DNA of 64,000 nt, taken from contig JAVDOI010000045.1 in the NCBI GenBank assembly GCA_032191485.1, forward strand, positions 1,261,817 to 1,325,816. Reading direction: 5' to 3'. The notes under the pieces are model-generated. The model did not search any database, was not told the origin of the DNA, and was given only the letters and a program-made list of their open reading frames with translations. The translations under genes and the position numbers were made by a program. The stretch is from Leptoclinus maculatus (taxonomy: Eukaryota; Chordata; Actinopteri; Perciformes; Stichaeidae). Positions 1 to 14,500 of the stretch are shown piece after piece; within the stretch, counting starts at the first letter, position 1, and each line of letters begins with the position of its first letter.

Positions 1-1398
1 GCTCTGCCAAGCTTCTTATTCTAAGATAATGGAGAACATATCCGATCCATATTTTGTCATTCCTATTCTGCACTTCAGTGCAGAATGTATCCAGATATGA
101 TTTATGTCTCTGGACACGTTGGGACTTTCTCAGGGGTTACACACACTGTTATTGGTGCAGCCGCCAAAGTGCTGCTCTGGACTATTTGACCACATGAAAG
201 AATATTCTAGAAGGAAAGAAAACGGATGTCCATTATATCAGATGGTCAATACTGATTGGCTGATATCTTATTTATTATGGGCAATATAACCTGTGTAGTC
301 CATCTTGTATTTTCAAAATGAACCACAAGGCAGCACTTTACGATCTGAACCGTAGTTTATTTGCCAGAACCACAATCTTTGAGATAGTTTCCATGCATAG
401 ATATTGTAGAAAGATGTAAACTGGGATCAATATCATTGTTCTTGACCGGTAATAGGGTCGATTAGCATATGCATATCATTATTATTATTATTTCCATTTT
501 ATATCTCACTGTTCATATTGAACTAATCAGTTTTTGTCCGTTTAGTATTTATTCTACATCGGCACATTCACTTCATTTTGTATTCTTTATTATTAATCTC
601 TGGGAGTACTACTCCTGAGAAACAGGTAGCCTGAGGTGTGGAGTTTGAAAGGGTCTGCCAATGAGATGCCACCACGTTGCATTGTGGGAAATGTAAAATC
701 TTGCTTTTTTTTCCCGCTTTTTTCTGCTTCACTATTGACATTTTGTCTCTTTTGTTAGTGAAATACTAAGTCCCTTTAAGGTTAGGGAAAGGTGGTGGTC
801 AGGGTTAAAAATAATGATTATCAAAAGGGTTATTGTCCGTACTTTGTGTCTCTGCCTGTGTTGACCCTACATGTTGCCACTGAAGGTAAATCACTAATCA
901 TCATCTTTGAAATAGAAATGTCTGCAGGACTTCATGGAGGTACTAGGATGGGCTGGACCTCAGGGTTTGGTCCTTCTTTCAGTGGATTGTTTAACACTAC
1001 TTTGATAGATAAACACTATTTGTTGAATCTATTTTGCATGTACTCATATTTGTTGTCTTTTCATGCCATTCGTTACCTCCACTTAAAACCTCAATGTATA
1101 GTTTTGCCGATGATTTTCTTTTTTTATCTAAGGTGAAACAAGCTCTGAATAAAACATGATGATTTGTAGTGTAGTGTAGTGAAACTAGAACATTGGAGCA
1201 CGTTTGCTTCATATACTGTTACGCATCATTGAATATGCCTAAACATTCAGAAGCAGTAGCAGCCAAACGTTGGTTAATTACAGAATGACGGCGGAGGAGG
1301 GTTGGGGGGGTGTTGGCGACGGATCATGGCGGTTGGCATCCACATGGCGAGCAGAGAGCAGGGGGGAGGTAGGGGGGGGGGGGCAGAGAGAATTGTAC
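1..1398. other. Intron 3' of the NC2 exon; no further exon seen
   Basis: This is the continuation of col13a1 on the minus strand after the NC2 exon. I looked for Gly-X-Y exons and found none with both splice sites. It contains a short ATT run near 480 and a G12 run at 1372-1383 beginning 14 nt past the NC2 donor. Nothing else could be supported. Confidence 0.6.
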
Positions 1399-1461
1399 CT
1401 TGAGGCGTTTTAGGATTAGAGGGCTTATTGAGGGCATGTTGCGTAGGGTGATGGGCAACAT
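1399..1461 (-). CDS. col13a1: col13a1 non-collagenous NC2 exon (63 nt)
   Basis: A 63-bp open stretch between acceptor CCCCCCCGGCAG and donor GTACAA encodes 21 residues beginning MLPITLRNMP and ending PLILKRLK. It has no Gly-X-Y repeat. It resembles the human NC2 exon that starts LLPLLNSVRL and continues to VIKRR: a hydrophobic LLP-like start, a proline-rich middle and a basic end. Phase 0 on both sides suits its place after the GVCGDYTHR exon, 3.2 kb upstream. Identity is low, so this is the least certain of the full-length exons. NC2 exons of COL13A1 are alternatively spliced in mammals, which could also apply here. Confidence 0.68.
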
Positions 1462-2468
1462 CTGCCGGGGGGGAGTCACAAAGCACAGGTGGCCAGCGGT
1501 GTAAAAAGGTCACAGGGCAAAGGTCACCAGGAGACCAGAGAAAGGAAACAGGGTAGAACCAGGAGGAAAGGTGGGGGGAGGGATATGGAGGAAAAAGAGA
1601 ATTAGAACATCATAGTGAAAAGCAAGGAAATGGGAGAGCAAAGGAGAGAAAAAAGGAAACGAGGCTGGAGAAAGGAAAGACAACAAGGGCACCAGCACAG
1701 CAAACTACGGGCTTGGAGTGGCAAAGGGGATGGTTGATGTACTGTGATGGTTCTTTGTTTAAAAAGAAAAGATTAAGGGTTGCGAATCATCAAGCATCCC
1801 CTATTCAGTATTTCTATGCATCAATGTCCCCATTAACAGTGAGCCAGGCCCCTAGATTGCAGCGGAGCAGAGGTGGGCGCCAGTCTTGCCACAAAGAGAG
1901 TACAGCAGTACAGTTACATTGCACATCCAGACTTACTGTGGCCAACCGTCCAACACAGGGCTGTACAATACGCCGCTTCTGTTGAGATGACCAGCAGGAT
2001 CAGATACAGTTTAGGACAAGACGGTTCAGGTACGATCCAACTGACAGCTACATTTCCCCACTGACACCAAGTAGAACCAGCTGCATGCAACTTGCCTACT
2101 TTTTACATAGCGTACATATTTCCACAATTGTTATTATGGAGCAACCTTTAAAGCAAAGATACCTTCACCCAATACCTTAACATACATATGTCTAGCGTCA
2201 ATTCAGTCTTGGAAAATACTTCTTCTCATTGTAGAGCCGTTGAAAGCCAAAAATAGCAATAGTACTATTTCTATGGAAATATATACAGAACGTTAGAAGT
2301 AGATATAAGTAGGGGTATAAATGTAGTAAGTAGGCAAGTGTGCTGCTTTGTCCCTCACCATGTCCAGCTATCCACCACAACTGCTTTCAATCTGTAGAAG
2401 TCCAGAGCTGCCAATATTAATTGATGAAATATTATATTGTCGTCCAATTGTGTTAAATTTATGTATGT

Positions 2469-2508
<40 letters not shown>

Positions 2509-5500
2509 TGTCTTCAATCATTGTTTGTAATATATAATCCAATCTAATTAGAACATTTCCAAATGGCAGACCATTTTCAAAAGTTATATCTCTCTATAAA
2601 TTGTATTTTATATTTGCTTTTTTTCAAATTAAATTCACTGATTTAATTTGAATATTGGCATCCCTATGCTTCAGTAGTATGCACAGTTCACCTTAATTCA
2701 GTCACAATTTAAAGATATACGAACTGCATATTATGTAAAATTGTTTGGATATATCTTTTTTGAAATACTGTTGAACCAAACCACATTGATCGTTTTCTTT
2801 CTTTTGGGTGGAGAGCAGAGGGTGGGGTGGGGGGGGGGTGCCTTGGCTCAATAGGGCACTGGCTCTCTTTGCGGCACGACTTGGTGACACCCTGCTTAGG
2901 GTTATCTATCTGGGTGTTGGCACCCACAAACCTTCAACATCAGAGCCTGACTGGAGCGCAAGGCAGCCAGGGATTTCAGAGGGAGATCCTGCACAAAGAG
3001 GCCCTACACACCGGGGAAGCGGTCATTGAAGTCAGAGCTGGTTAACGGTGGCATGTCATGTCTCATGGAGCCTGAGTTCCAGATGATTTCAGTTCACAAG
3101 AATAGCTCTGCTTTTAGAGAGTGAGGTGTTCAGATGGATGTCAATCTTAACAATTCATCATCTTTGTGTTAAGTTCAAAGCTGCAGCCAAGATGTGGTTA
3201 GCCTAGCTTAGCATAAATACTGGCGGCAGCTAGCCTGGCTCTGTGCAAATTGAGGAAAACAAATCGACTTAATCTCATGAAATATCCGTTTGTTTTAAAT
3301 TTGAATTTGTAATTCACGATTAAGACATATTGGGCATTGCAACAAACATGCATTATAGAGAGAAATAAGTTATGGCCAATCAAGAAACTGTTGACAAGAC
3401 ATAACTGCCCCCAAAAGCACAACTGTCCTTTTTATTTGTCTTTCTGAATGAAATGACAAAAGAGATACAGTCTGTTAAACGGTCAGCTTTGTAGCAGTTT
3501 GTCGGTTTATCTTTTCAGTTTGGACAGAACCAGGCTAGCTGTTACCTGCAGCTTCCATTCTTTATGCTAAGCTAGGCTAACCACACCCTGAACCCAGCTC
3601 TGTACTCACACAGATGTGAGATTGATATCAATCCTCTGGCTCTCAGAAAGAAGGTAAATAAGCATATTTCCCAAAAATGTTGAACTATTATCTTAACAGC
3701 AGAGCTGCTGCTGAAAATACACATTACACAAAAACACAAGAAATATTTGTTGACTCTGCTGGCTCATTCTCCACTGAACATTTTACCTCCACCTACAGAA
3801 ACCCCCCAGACCCCCTAAGGTATCACTATGGGATTGAGGCCTGGAGTGTGAGCAGACTCTGGGAATGAACCTCCCATACAGACTGCTGCAGGGGGTTCTG
3901 AAAAGTGTATGAAAAACAAATTCATGAGGCATACTGCTCGTTAGAGAAGGGGGGCCGGGGTCCCCCACAAGCTAAAGACATTAAACCCCAAATCCTCTCT
4001 GGGTCCTTCTTCCTCTGACTCCCCCTTCTGAAATGTATGCGACCTCATGCACTTCCTGTCCAGAGATGTATATCACATGGTGCATTATCGATAACTCATA
4101 AAATCAGTATCGTGCTGTTATTTTGAGATGCTTTTAACAATTTTTAGCAAAAACCCACTTTGATCATCTTAGCAGGAGCAGTTTAATAACTGAAAGGTTG
4201 AATTACGCTGGAAATGGCCTCTAGATCTGAAAAATCCCCCTTTGCACAGGAGACTCTTATTCTTGGCACCCAACACACAGGCTCTTATCACGTAGGGCTC
4301 CAGCAGGCCGCCTGGTAATTGCCTTGTTTTCTCTCAATTACCCAAGACCCCAGAGATGACGGGCCAAAGAACTGCAGAGCTCTGCATGTGCTAGCCTTCA
4401 CTGTGCTAGCAGCCATGTGTCTGTCCAGCTGCTGGAGTAGTTTCCCTTCCTAAAGCTTCACTTTTCTATTCCGATCTGACATGAAGAAACTGTACATAGT
4501 GGACCTCTGAGACATGAATGCTTTACGCTGTAGGATGAACAATAGCACAGGTTGAGTTTGTGTCATAATATTAACATTTACTAATTATTTCAGTTTTTTT
4601 AGCATAAAGACTAATGGTGAAGTGCTTTTTGTGTTCCACAATAGCGTTTTCATACCCGGTGTGTGTAGTCTCCACATACGCCCTGAAGAAAACAGAGAAA
4701 AAGGTTCATCAGAAAAAGAAGACTTTTTCATCTTACAAATTCATATCAGAAAGTCTCTGTTATAAGTGATAACTGAGGGCAATATATTTAAAAGGAGGTG
4801 TTTACCAGGCAAGGAGGGTTCAACAAAAATCAGCTTTGATCTTTTGTATTGTAGGACATGTAGTGTTTCAGAGCTTGGCCCATACTAGGGACTAAATGTC
4901 AGGATATTTCGACCTCTGCTGATTCAACTTTGAACTTTTTATGTAATTCCTCCTTTCCTCCTAAGAGACTTTATGGAAGTGCACTGCTAATTAGCTGGAG
5001 TGCCCCATTACAGAAAATAAACATCTGAACCTTTCTTCCACCACTGCTGGCTGGTAAACTATAAGATGTGTTACTTGGCCAAGTCGTCAAACTACTGCAA
5101 ACCATGTCTCACCTTCTCCCCTTTGGGTCCAGGTTCCCCCTAGAAGAGAAACAATAAGAGGTGAATGAGATAAGTGAGCGGGTAAGCATTTAGCAGGTTA
5201 TTATCGGATGAATGAGATCCGACTTGAGGAACTTACTGGGAGTCCTTTAACACCACGCTGACCCTGAAAAACAACAGCAGCACAGTCGGTCTTAAGGCTT
5301 AGATTTGCAGCTTCACAACGAATTCAACATGACTGAACACGAATGGCTCCAATAAACATGATGGAAACGAGTAAGAATACCATGGTATCAATCACACTGA
5401 TGAATTAGCTACTACAGGAGTCTATTCCAATTACTTGATGTGGGTGAAGGCACTCATTTTGACTTCCCAGCAGGCCCTGGGGTGTGCCCGGTGTAAGTAG

Positions 5501-8500
5501 CTGTCAGAGCTCAGCGACTGGTTGATTAATGAACTCAGGGAGAGGGCCCAGTAGGACACATCCACTTCACCCCATGCTGCTGACCCCACAGGCTCGGCAG
5601 CTGCAAAGCCACTTTGTGAAGGCAACAACATCTCTATACATCTACCAGCCCAGCCCTCAAAGCCCTTTTTAATACTCCCTGACATCTGTCAGGAAGGAGA
5701 CTGAGTAACAGGAGCTCATTACGGTCCCATTAATCAACATTAAACATTATTTCAACAGTATCCAGCCCCACTTGGCCTCCTGGAAATTCTGACATTTGTA
5801 CTGGCATGGAGTTCACTGGAGCTGTCGTCCTGCTTTAGAAAACAAACCCCCGATCTGACCAAGAGTAATGGTCTACCAACAGAGGCGTGCGAGAAGCTAC
5901 TGAAATCAGCAGCGTCAGCCTCAGCTGGACAACACTGAAATGACCGACATGCACATCATTCAAGAAGAGAGCTCTTTTCTACAGCAAACCTGTATTGAAG
6001 CTAGAAGTAATTCAAGATGATGATCCAAAGCGGTAAGGAACATGGCCAGTTGAAGGAACTCCAACGGAGTGAGAGAGCATTGATATCGAATGATTCTGCA
6101 AAACCTCAGAATGTGTCCAATAATTATGTTTCTTTTATGTTCAAATGCTTAAACGTTTAAGATTGTGGTTAAGTTCAGTAGAAGAATGAACTTTAGATGT
6201 CTGTGACAGAACACAAACAACAGCCTTCACAACGTAATCTTCCTCCTCAAGGACGTAAAGGCCAAAAAGGACACACTGCTTCCTTCATTGAACCTGAACA
6301 TTAACTTAAATAGTAAATGGACTGTATTTGTATCGTGCTTTTCTAGTCTTCCAACCACTCAAAGCTCTTTAACACTACATGTCATCATTCACCCATTCAC
6401 ACCTATTCATACACTGATGACAGGGGCTACCATGCAAGGTGTTACCTGCCCATCAGGACTAACTAACATTCATAACCATTCATACACCGCAGGCTCAGGA
6501 ATCAAGTGATTTGGGAATATAGAACGTTAACGGTGAAGCAAATGCTTGAGGCTTTAAATGTCCTCTAGCCTCAGTGAGTGTAAATCCCTTTGGGCCCATT
6601 TCACTTGGTCAGCGTTTTACCTACTAACTGCATGCAACCCACTGTTAGCCCACCACTGTGTGATATCAATCAGGCCAATCACTTCATATTTGCTTTGGCT
6701 TGTTGGTGTAAATTCCATACATGCTCAAAATGTTATAAGGCTCAGATGACCGGTGGGGATGGTATTATAGTGCAACTATATATGCAACTATGACAAATTT
6801 AAGGACTGCTTACCATGTCTCCCTTCGGTCCGTTCTGTCCCTGTGTGAACATTAAAGCAGTGAGTGCAGGTGGTGTAATAACTGAATCAATCTTAACAGA
6901 TACCGCCACTTGACTTGATTTCCTCGGACAAAGTTCTTAGAAATATTCATAGCATGTTTAACCCCGCCCGATAAAATAACAGTAATGACGCTAATAGAGA
7001 TTGTATTACAATAATGACCATAATCATTGTTAGCTTAATCATGCTCATGATCATCACTGAGTGCTTCTGGGTACTGAAGAAGCACTCAATTACTCAGTTA
7101 TTTCACTTTTTGACAGGAACTTGGGGAAACTCACAGACTTGCCATCCAACCCAATTGGACCCTAGGATAAGAGAAGAAGGGGATGTTTTAGTACATATGG
7201 AGATCAGCAATCGCATGACAAATTACTGCACCAGCTGGTCCCGTTACAAAATGTGTTGGAAAGCTGTCGATTTACAAATACTCACTATATACTTATCAGT
7301 TAAAGTAAAATGCAAAGGTGATGTCAGTGTAGATGAAGCCAATCATGTTGTCAGTAAAGTGAAATGTAGGTTACGATAAACCCTGATTCAGGATCGTCCT
7401 GTTCATCATGTAACTCGTAAATATCAGTCGGACTTCAAACATTCAGCTGCAGGCAGAATGTTGAAATACTTGTTAGTATTTTACCTACCTACCTTGCATG
7501 CTTGTAAAGTAACAAAATAGAGTGTTCTCCTTCACCCACCCAACTTGAGTACGGTTGAGAAGCCCTCAGTGCTGCCACTTGTGGCCAGAAGCTATATTGC
7601 AGCAATGCTAGTAATTGAAATAGTATTGTCATTTATAAACCTTCTGCCTTTGGTCAGAATCATTTCTGATCTTTGTTGTTTTGTCTTTTATAGAATAAAT
7701 CATGTTGTTTTTCATTTTGCTTCTTTACAATACGTACTTTACTTCAAAGTCAATACAAGATTGCTGACAACCATGTCAGTTTGTTTTTTAACCGTTAACA
7801 TAAAAAAAATGTTTTAAAAGTAACTATTTACTATTTTACTTTCTTATTTCTTCTAATCAAGCATGCAACAAATAAGTATATAGTCACTGGTGGTGTATCA
7901 TTGGCAGTTGATTCACCGTTATTCAGGAACAGTCCATTAGGAAGGTATTCAGAATGCAGATTTACAGATATCTATAGGAACTAACCATTCGTTAGCATAT
8001 TATCTAGCTCTCCATTCTCAATCTTCTATCACTATATATTCCAGAGTTATTCACAAATTTTCTTTGTGAAGTCTTTGTGAATAAATTAGTTTCTTACCTG
8101 TTCCATGGTCACTTGTAATTATTTTGTAATTACGCACTCCTGGCTTTTGCTTATTCAAGTAAAATCTAAATACACACATGGTCATGACTTACTGGAAATC
8201 CTGGAAATCCTCTTGTCCCCGGTTGTCCCTGAAGAGAAACAGAAAGAGAAGTGTGTTTGTTGTTGTTCTGGAAGCAGGTCAGTGGAAGAGGAACCAGTTC
8301 TCTCCCTCTACTGAGGTTTTGAGGTGAGAACAAACATTGATTTTGGCACAAGGAGTGATTCTGAAGACTCTGGGGAACACATTCAGTGTGTGTGAGTGTG
8401 TCCTCTCTGCACAGGAGGAAATCGGATGCTGAAATGGAACACTAAAAAGAAAAGCGTTGTAATCTGATAAAGATGTAGGACTAGGGGGAGAAGGATAATG

Positions 8501-11500
8501 AGCTCAATGAGTGTATGTCAATAACAACTAGCCAGGATACTTCAGTTTAGCTCTTCAAACTGGCACGAGACATGTAATATCCCCGGGAAAATAGTGATGT
8601 GGAAACAAAGATGTAGGGATAGACAATTACAAGGCGGTGAACGTGACTAATGACACAGATTGTCTGGAGGCCGAGGTAGTGCAGGCAGCTTTGAAAGGTT
8701 TCTATCCAAAAGACCAGACGTAGTATTTTTTTTATATGTGGTTTTAGAATTTGACAAAAAAAAAATCTTAACTCAAGGTCCAAGGATAATTTCAAACTTT
8801 TCATAGTCTTGCGATCAAACTCCAAAACTCCCTTTGGTTACTAGTTCTAAAAAAAATTATATATATATATTTACTCTAGGTTATTTTTTTCTAGCTTTTA
8901 ATAGCATTTTTAAATTAATGTAAATTGAAAGCTACAAAAAATTTAAGAAAAATATTCATGCGAAACATGAAAAATACGTCCTAAAAGAGCTGCTAGTGAG
9001 GACCTGAGATGCAGCTGGAAGCTCTTTGAAAAGGCAAGTAAGTGCACCTTGAGTTCTTTTTTGTTTTAACAAAATACTATTTCCAAGGTCAATAATTAAT
9101 CTCCATGCTCAACTTTTAAGCCAACACTGGCAAGAAGTATTTACATAATAAGTAGATACATGATACATGATAAAAGGATGAAATCTCTGCAAAATACTAA
9201 GTTTCTTCTTTGAGTTAAGTGACTTTCATGCTCAAATCTTGGGGCTAACACGCATGACTTCTAAAACTACAGAATCTGTTGATGACGACCATGAGATGTG
9301 GTTGAAAGTTCCAGAAAAGCTTAACATTTTAGATGAAGAATCGCCTATTACACTCACTGACTTCCAATCTAGCATGGAAATGCCTTCTGCAAAGGTTCCC
9401 ATGTAAACAAGCTAAGTTAAGTTAAGAAGTCATTGTGCCTGTGCTATAAAACATCTCGTGCATATGAGCGTTATGCAGCACATGGTCTCAAAGTGGAGAA
9501 CATCTTTGCACTCATCCATCTAACCCGATGAAACGACAATGTGGAGAAGAAGTCGAGGCACCGGGCTTGCCTCAGCTGTCAGATCCTCTCATTTTCCTCA
9601 CCTCTCTGTTGAATTAACTCTCTTTTTCCGTCTAAGGTCACGACTGGAGTCTCTCATGTCAATCTCACCTGCTGTGCTAAACTAGCTTCTAAGTGTTTCT
9701 GACTGACTGGCCCTCTAAGTTCCGAACTTGGCTCCTACTGAACAGAGCTTCCTACACAGCCTGTTATTCATTAGAGGTGCCTATAACCATCTAGCAGGAG
9801 TGGGCACACACAGGTTCAGATTGTAAGAACCACCAATTAGAAGAACAGATGTGTGCTCCACTTAAATTGGCTAGACTTAGGCCATCCTTAGAAAAAGGCA
9901 TATTATGGTACTTAGAGGCCACATTGTCCACCTGGAAACTGAAAAGGAGAAGAAAAACAAACACTGAAAGCATTTGGCCTCATGACAGGAGAATTTGGTT
10001 TATAACAATAGATGTCTGGATAACTAATATTGGGCCCAGTTGGACCAGGATGGATTTTCTCGCTTTGCTTCCTGATAAAGCAAGCACGACTAATGATCCA
10101 ACATGTGGCACAATGCTGCTGTTTCCACAGTCTGTAATTATATAGCATTATTCTATCATTTGTGGTGTGTTCAAGTGCTTGGCTGGACTCTCCAATCAAC
10201 AGAACTGAAGTGTCTGTTGTGTTTAGGAACCCTAATGTGTTAAGCAGGGGTCTAATAAAATGCTTGGTTTGATTCAAGATTAGAGGTTTATGAGGTGTAG
10301 GGAGAGGTAAAGGCACTTACCGGAGGTCCTCTTGGACCAATGATAGACAGACCTGGTTCTCCTGGTGCTCCCTATCGATAGATAGAAGAGAGGAAGAAAG
10401 AGGAAGATATCATTAGAGAAATTCAGCACATCCAAAAGTAATTAGCTTTAGCGGAGGCAAATCCATCCACAAGCATCTGTCCAAACACCGTGTCTAACCC
10501 TGACACGCGAATACCTCCTCTCAGACAACTGTGGTGGACATGCATAGAAATGTATGTCTCACTCTGGTCTCACTAGAAAGTTCCTCAGTGAAGTTGATCC
10601 ACGTGTGAAATAGGTAATGCTAGAGGCTTGGCGACTATTTGTAGGGTTAGTCGGTTAGCTGCTTTAGTTAGCGAACTAACTGCTGACTGGTTATTATGAC
10701 AGAGACATATCTGTATGACTTCTCGAGTCGTGTAACAAAGCTAATAGGCTTCCACTCTTTTGTAGTCTGAAGACTATTTGCTATTGATCAAGAGCACATC
10801 AACTCATGTCAAAATCAATCAAAGCCGAACTACCATTGCCCATGCAAGCAAAATCTCAGAATGCAGCAATTTAATCTTCCATAATTTTGCTGGCATTGTT
10901 AAATGCTTGATAGACCAGGCCTCACATATTTAGATTGACAATCACTGTCATCCCAGACCAACTGGTTTCAGGACCGTACTTCATAACTGGACAGTGTGAC
11001 TCAAAAGGTCAGCGGTGCGTCTGTACAAACAGCGGAGTGCCTCTGGGCTCTAGATTTGGCCGAGAATAGTTGATTTGAACCTGAACCCCCCCCCCCCCCA
11101 CCCTCGCCTGCACAATCCCGCAAACCACTAAGGCCACATTGGCTAACTCAGGTTTCCAGCACTTTCCCTTAATAGCTTCTGTCCTCTTGAAGGGACACCC
11201 TATCTCAGGGACATATCTGATGGTCATCCATCAAAGTAATTCTAAATATTCCTGAACAAATGTCCACTTTACGAGGCCAAACATTTGTTTCCTCACTCTT
11301 GGTTTGTTGTCAGATGTATCACCAAGGGGCCAGAAGGCAAAGGTAATGGTGGGAAAACAGGATTCCTTTCATCTGAGGCAGTTTTCAGTTACTTGATTGG
11401 TTTTCTACAGCTTTAGTAGGTTAGACAAGTGAAGATCTACAGACACACTCATGGAGAGATTGAATAACTTTGATTGCAAGAGGTCAAGGCAATGAGCCGA

Positions 11501-14500
11501 AGTTAGAATCACAACTGAAACCAGGACCCACTCATGCACCAACATAAAACCATGCATATGTTGGGGAACACAACCAGACAACATGATGTAGATCTCATTT
11601 CCTTCTAAATGGAATGTTCTCAAGCCCATAAAGAGTAGGGTGTCCATCATGTCTTTCTGTTTTTTTCTCTCAGCCAGACTCACTTTGCCAGTCTCTTCCC
11701 CCAAACACTGTCCCGCTAAACCCACACAAGCCACTTGTTTGAAGAGCGCAGTGTTTTGGAAAAAGTTAGTCTTCATTTATTCATTTTGAGTATGGTGAAT
11801 ATGGCCCTGCCAGTTTCCTGAACCTTCACTTTATCTCTAAAACGTAAAGACGTAAAAAGACGAAGGAGTGAAACAGATTAATATGAAAACTATTTATTGT
11901 TTCAGCTGAACAGATATTGCTCAACAATGTCTTGGAATACAGAAAGTGGCCACGCAGATGTTCAGTCATTGTATAAAGATGCCCTGTGGAGTTTACGAGT
12001 AAACTGTTTAAATGCGCAGTGTGAATCCTTGAGGCCCAGCACACATGTAGAATGCATGCTCTTCTTCATCAACCATTTGTAAAGCCAATTTTGAAACTTT
12101 CATTGTTTACACCTATGTTTACAAGCTGGCAGTCTTCTTCTAGCGCTGCATGTGTTGGCACGTCGCTGCTGTCTGTCAGTGCTGTTGATCGGTGGAATAG
12201 TGTGAAACCATTGGTATGCATCATGCACGAGCATCTATCTATCTACACAAGAACAGACACAACAGGGACTCACTCTTAGAAGCATTGCTCCATAGCGCTA
12301 AAAGTGATCAACTCCACAGGTTAAGTTGTCAGATTGACCGGGAAGCAGCTGTGTGTGTAACTTGATGTAACTTCCACATTATAACTTAAACTCGACCTTC
12401 AGCAGACATCGATACTCTTTGAGGGTAGAGTTCATTGATGTGAATAAAAGTGATCATTTTGATGTTTGTGTGCCCGTGCTGCTGACCATGACACATTCAC
12501 TGCATGTTTACCATCTCTGTTGACACACTTGTGCTTTTCATGAAGCCAAGTGGGAGATATCGGAGCCTACAGTCAAATTTGTTTTACATGGAAATTCCAC
12601 CTTGAGGCCAATATCAATCTTTTCTCTCCCAGCTGGCAGCTTATATTCATGGTAACTTCTATAAGACGGTTGTGCAATGCACCAGAAACAACATGTATTT
12701 ATCTCACTATATAACTCTATTAATTCAGAGTTCTCTTTGAGAAGCCCCTACTCTGCTGTGGCCTCTATAAACCTCTCTCCACTTTCTTTGGGGAGTTTTA
12801 AATGTGAACTTTCAGCCGCTTATGTGACAAATCATTACTATTGTGTTTCATGGTGTAAAGAGTTCAGGTAATCCAACCAGGGTGGGAAACCGTTAACAGA
12901 ACGTGACCCTCATGCTGTTTGAAAACACAGACCTGAGTTCCTGATATAAATCACATGCAACCTGTACAGTGCACAGCTCTGCACTTCTAACCACCACCAA
13001 GTCACATGTTTAGCAATGTCTCAAATGAGCAGCCTGATGATAATCCACCGCTCTACGGGTCTTCCTACTCGCGCTGATGACTGGTTTGACGATAGATGAC
13101 CAAAGTAAGAAAGGAGCGCTAATCAAAGTCAAATACTCACAGGACAATGTTTGCCTTTGACTGATGCTGAATTGAAACATTTTGAAGTAATCCTGCTAAT
13201 GGCACACGGTCCCACACTTACCTTCTCCCCTGCTTGTCCTTTTAAGCCCTGGGATCATCAGTCACAGCAGACAGAGTCGCATGCAAAAAAAAGGGTGTGA
13301 AGGGAGGAGACACAAGAGAGAGAGGAACCAGTGTTAGAGATATGGAGAGGGTTCGGGGCATGCAGCATCCTCAGGACTAGTGATGAGGAGGTGGTGAAGG
13401 AACTACGGCGAGCAGCTGTATGTGTAAGTGAAGTGGAAGCTAAAGGCTGCTCGGATCACCTAATGGGTGTCTGACACGTCCTGTCTGATGGTGGAATCAG
13501 GGATCAAACTTTGAAAAGGTGAGATTCAGTGTATCATGCAGCGCTACGATTTGTCTCTGCTTCAGGTTTGTGCATTGAATCAGCCACATCATTGTAGCTT
13601 GTCTGAGATACAATCATCAAAAGGAACACTGGTACATTTGTGTTTATGAGGCCATTTTACACAAACTGCCTCCTTATCTATGTTCGCTACTGACTCCAAC
13701 TACAGAGACATTTAAACTGGACTATTTTATAAGCATGCACGATCTTAAAAAGAGGATTAAGGACTATTTGGCCTGTCAGTGTTACTGAATGACACTGATA
13801 ATTCTTTGTAATTGTTTGATGTAATTTGCTGTTTGTTATAAGTCTGTTAGTTGTGCTTTTATGTGAAATTGTATTTGCTGCCGTCTTATCCAGGACTCAT
13901 TTCATGGGACACTGGTAAAGTAAAGGTTTTATATAATATCTACAAAAAATTAACCATTAAACAGAATGAACAGAAAAGTTCTGCATTCACGCCCACTTTA
14001 TGCAGCTTTTTTTTCAATATTCTTTAAGCAACTTTCCTTACTTATCGGGCATACTTTCGAGGAGAGACTGTCCAAATATTGTCCCCAAATACAGGACTCA
14101 TGATGATGATATTACAAAGACATACAAAAGAGACTTACAACCAAGTTCATTTAAAGCAACTGAGACTTAAAAGATTGCAGCACATCAGTGCAGCATCAAG
14201 ATGGACTTTTCCAACAGACGCCATGAAAGACAAATAGTATAAGTTAAATATTCCACTTCCTTTGAGAAGGGGCACGAAGGAAAGCGAGTGACTCTCATGT
14301 CATTTCACTGTTACCGGCCTTTCATTTAAAATGAGATCAACATCTGCATTTTCTTAGCCAGGTGAGAGGCCTGTGAGCTATGGAGACCACAGTGTCATAT
14401 GAGTGATAAATAATATGAATATGAATATAAATAATACCTACATGTGATGGGGCTGAAACTGTTGGAAATATGGCATATCCAAAAGAAATGTTCAAAAGTA

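Noticed and set aside
1274..1513. Pro-rich 79-codon minus-strand frame overlapping the NC2 exon
   Set aside because: It is a different frame from the NC2 exon and reads C-runs of the intron as prolines; the splice-delimited exon is the better explanation.
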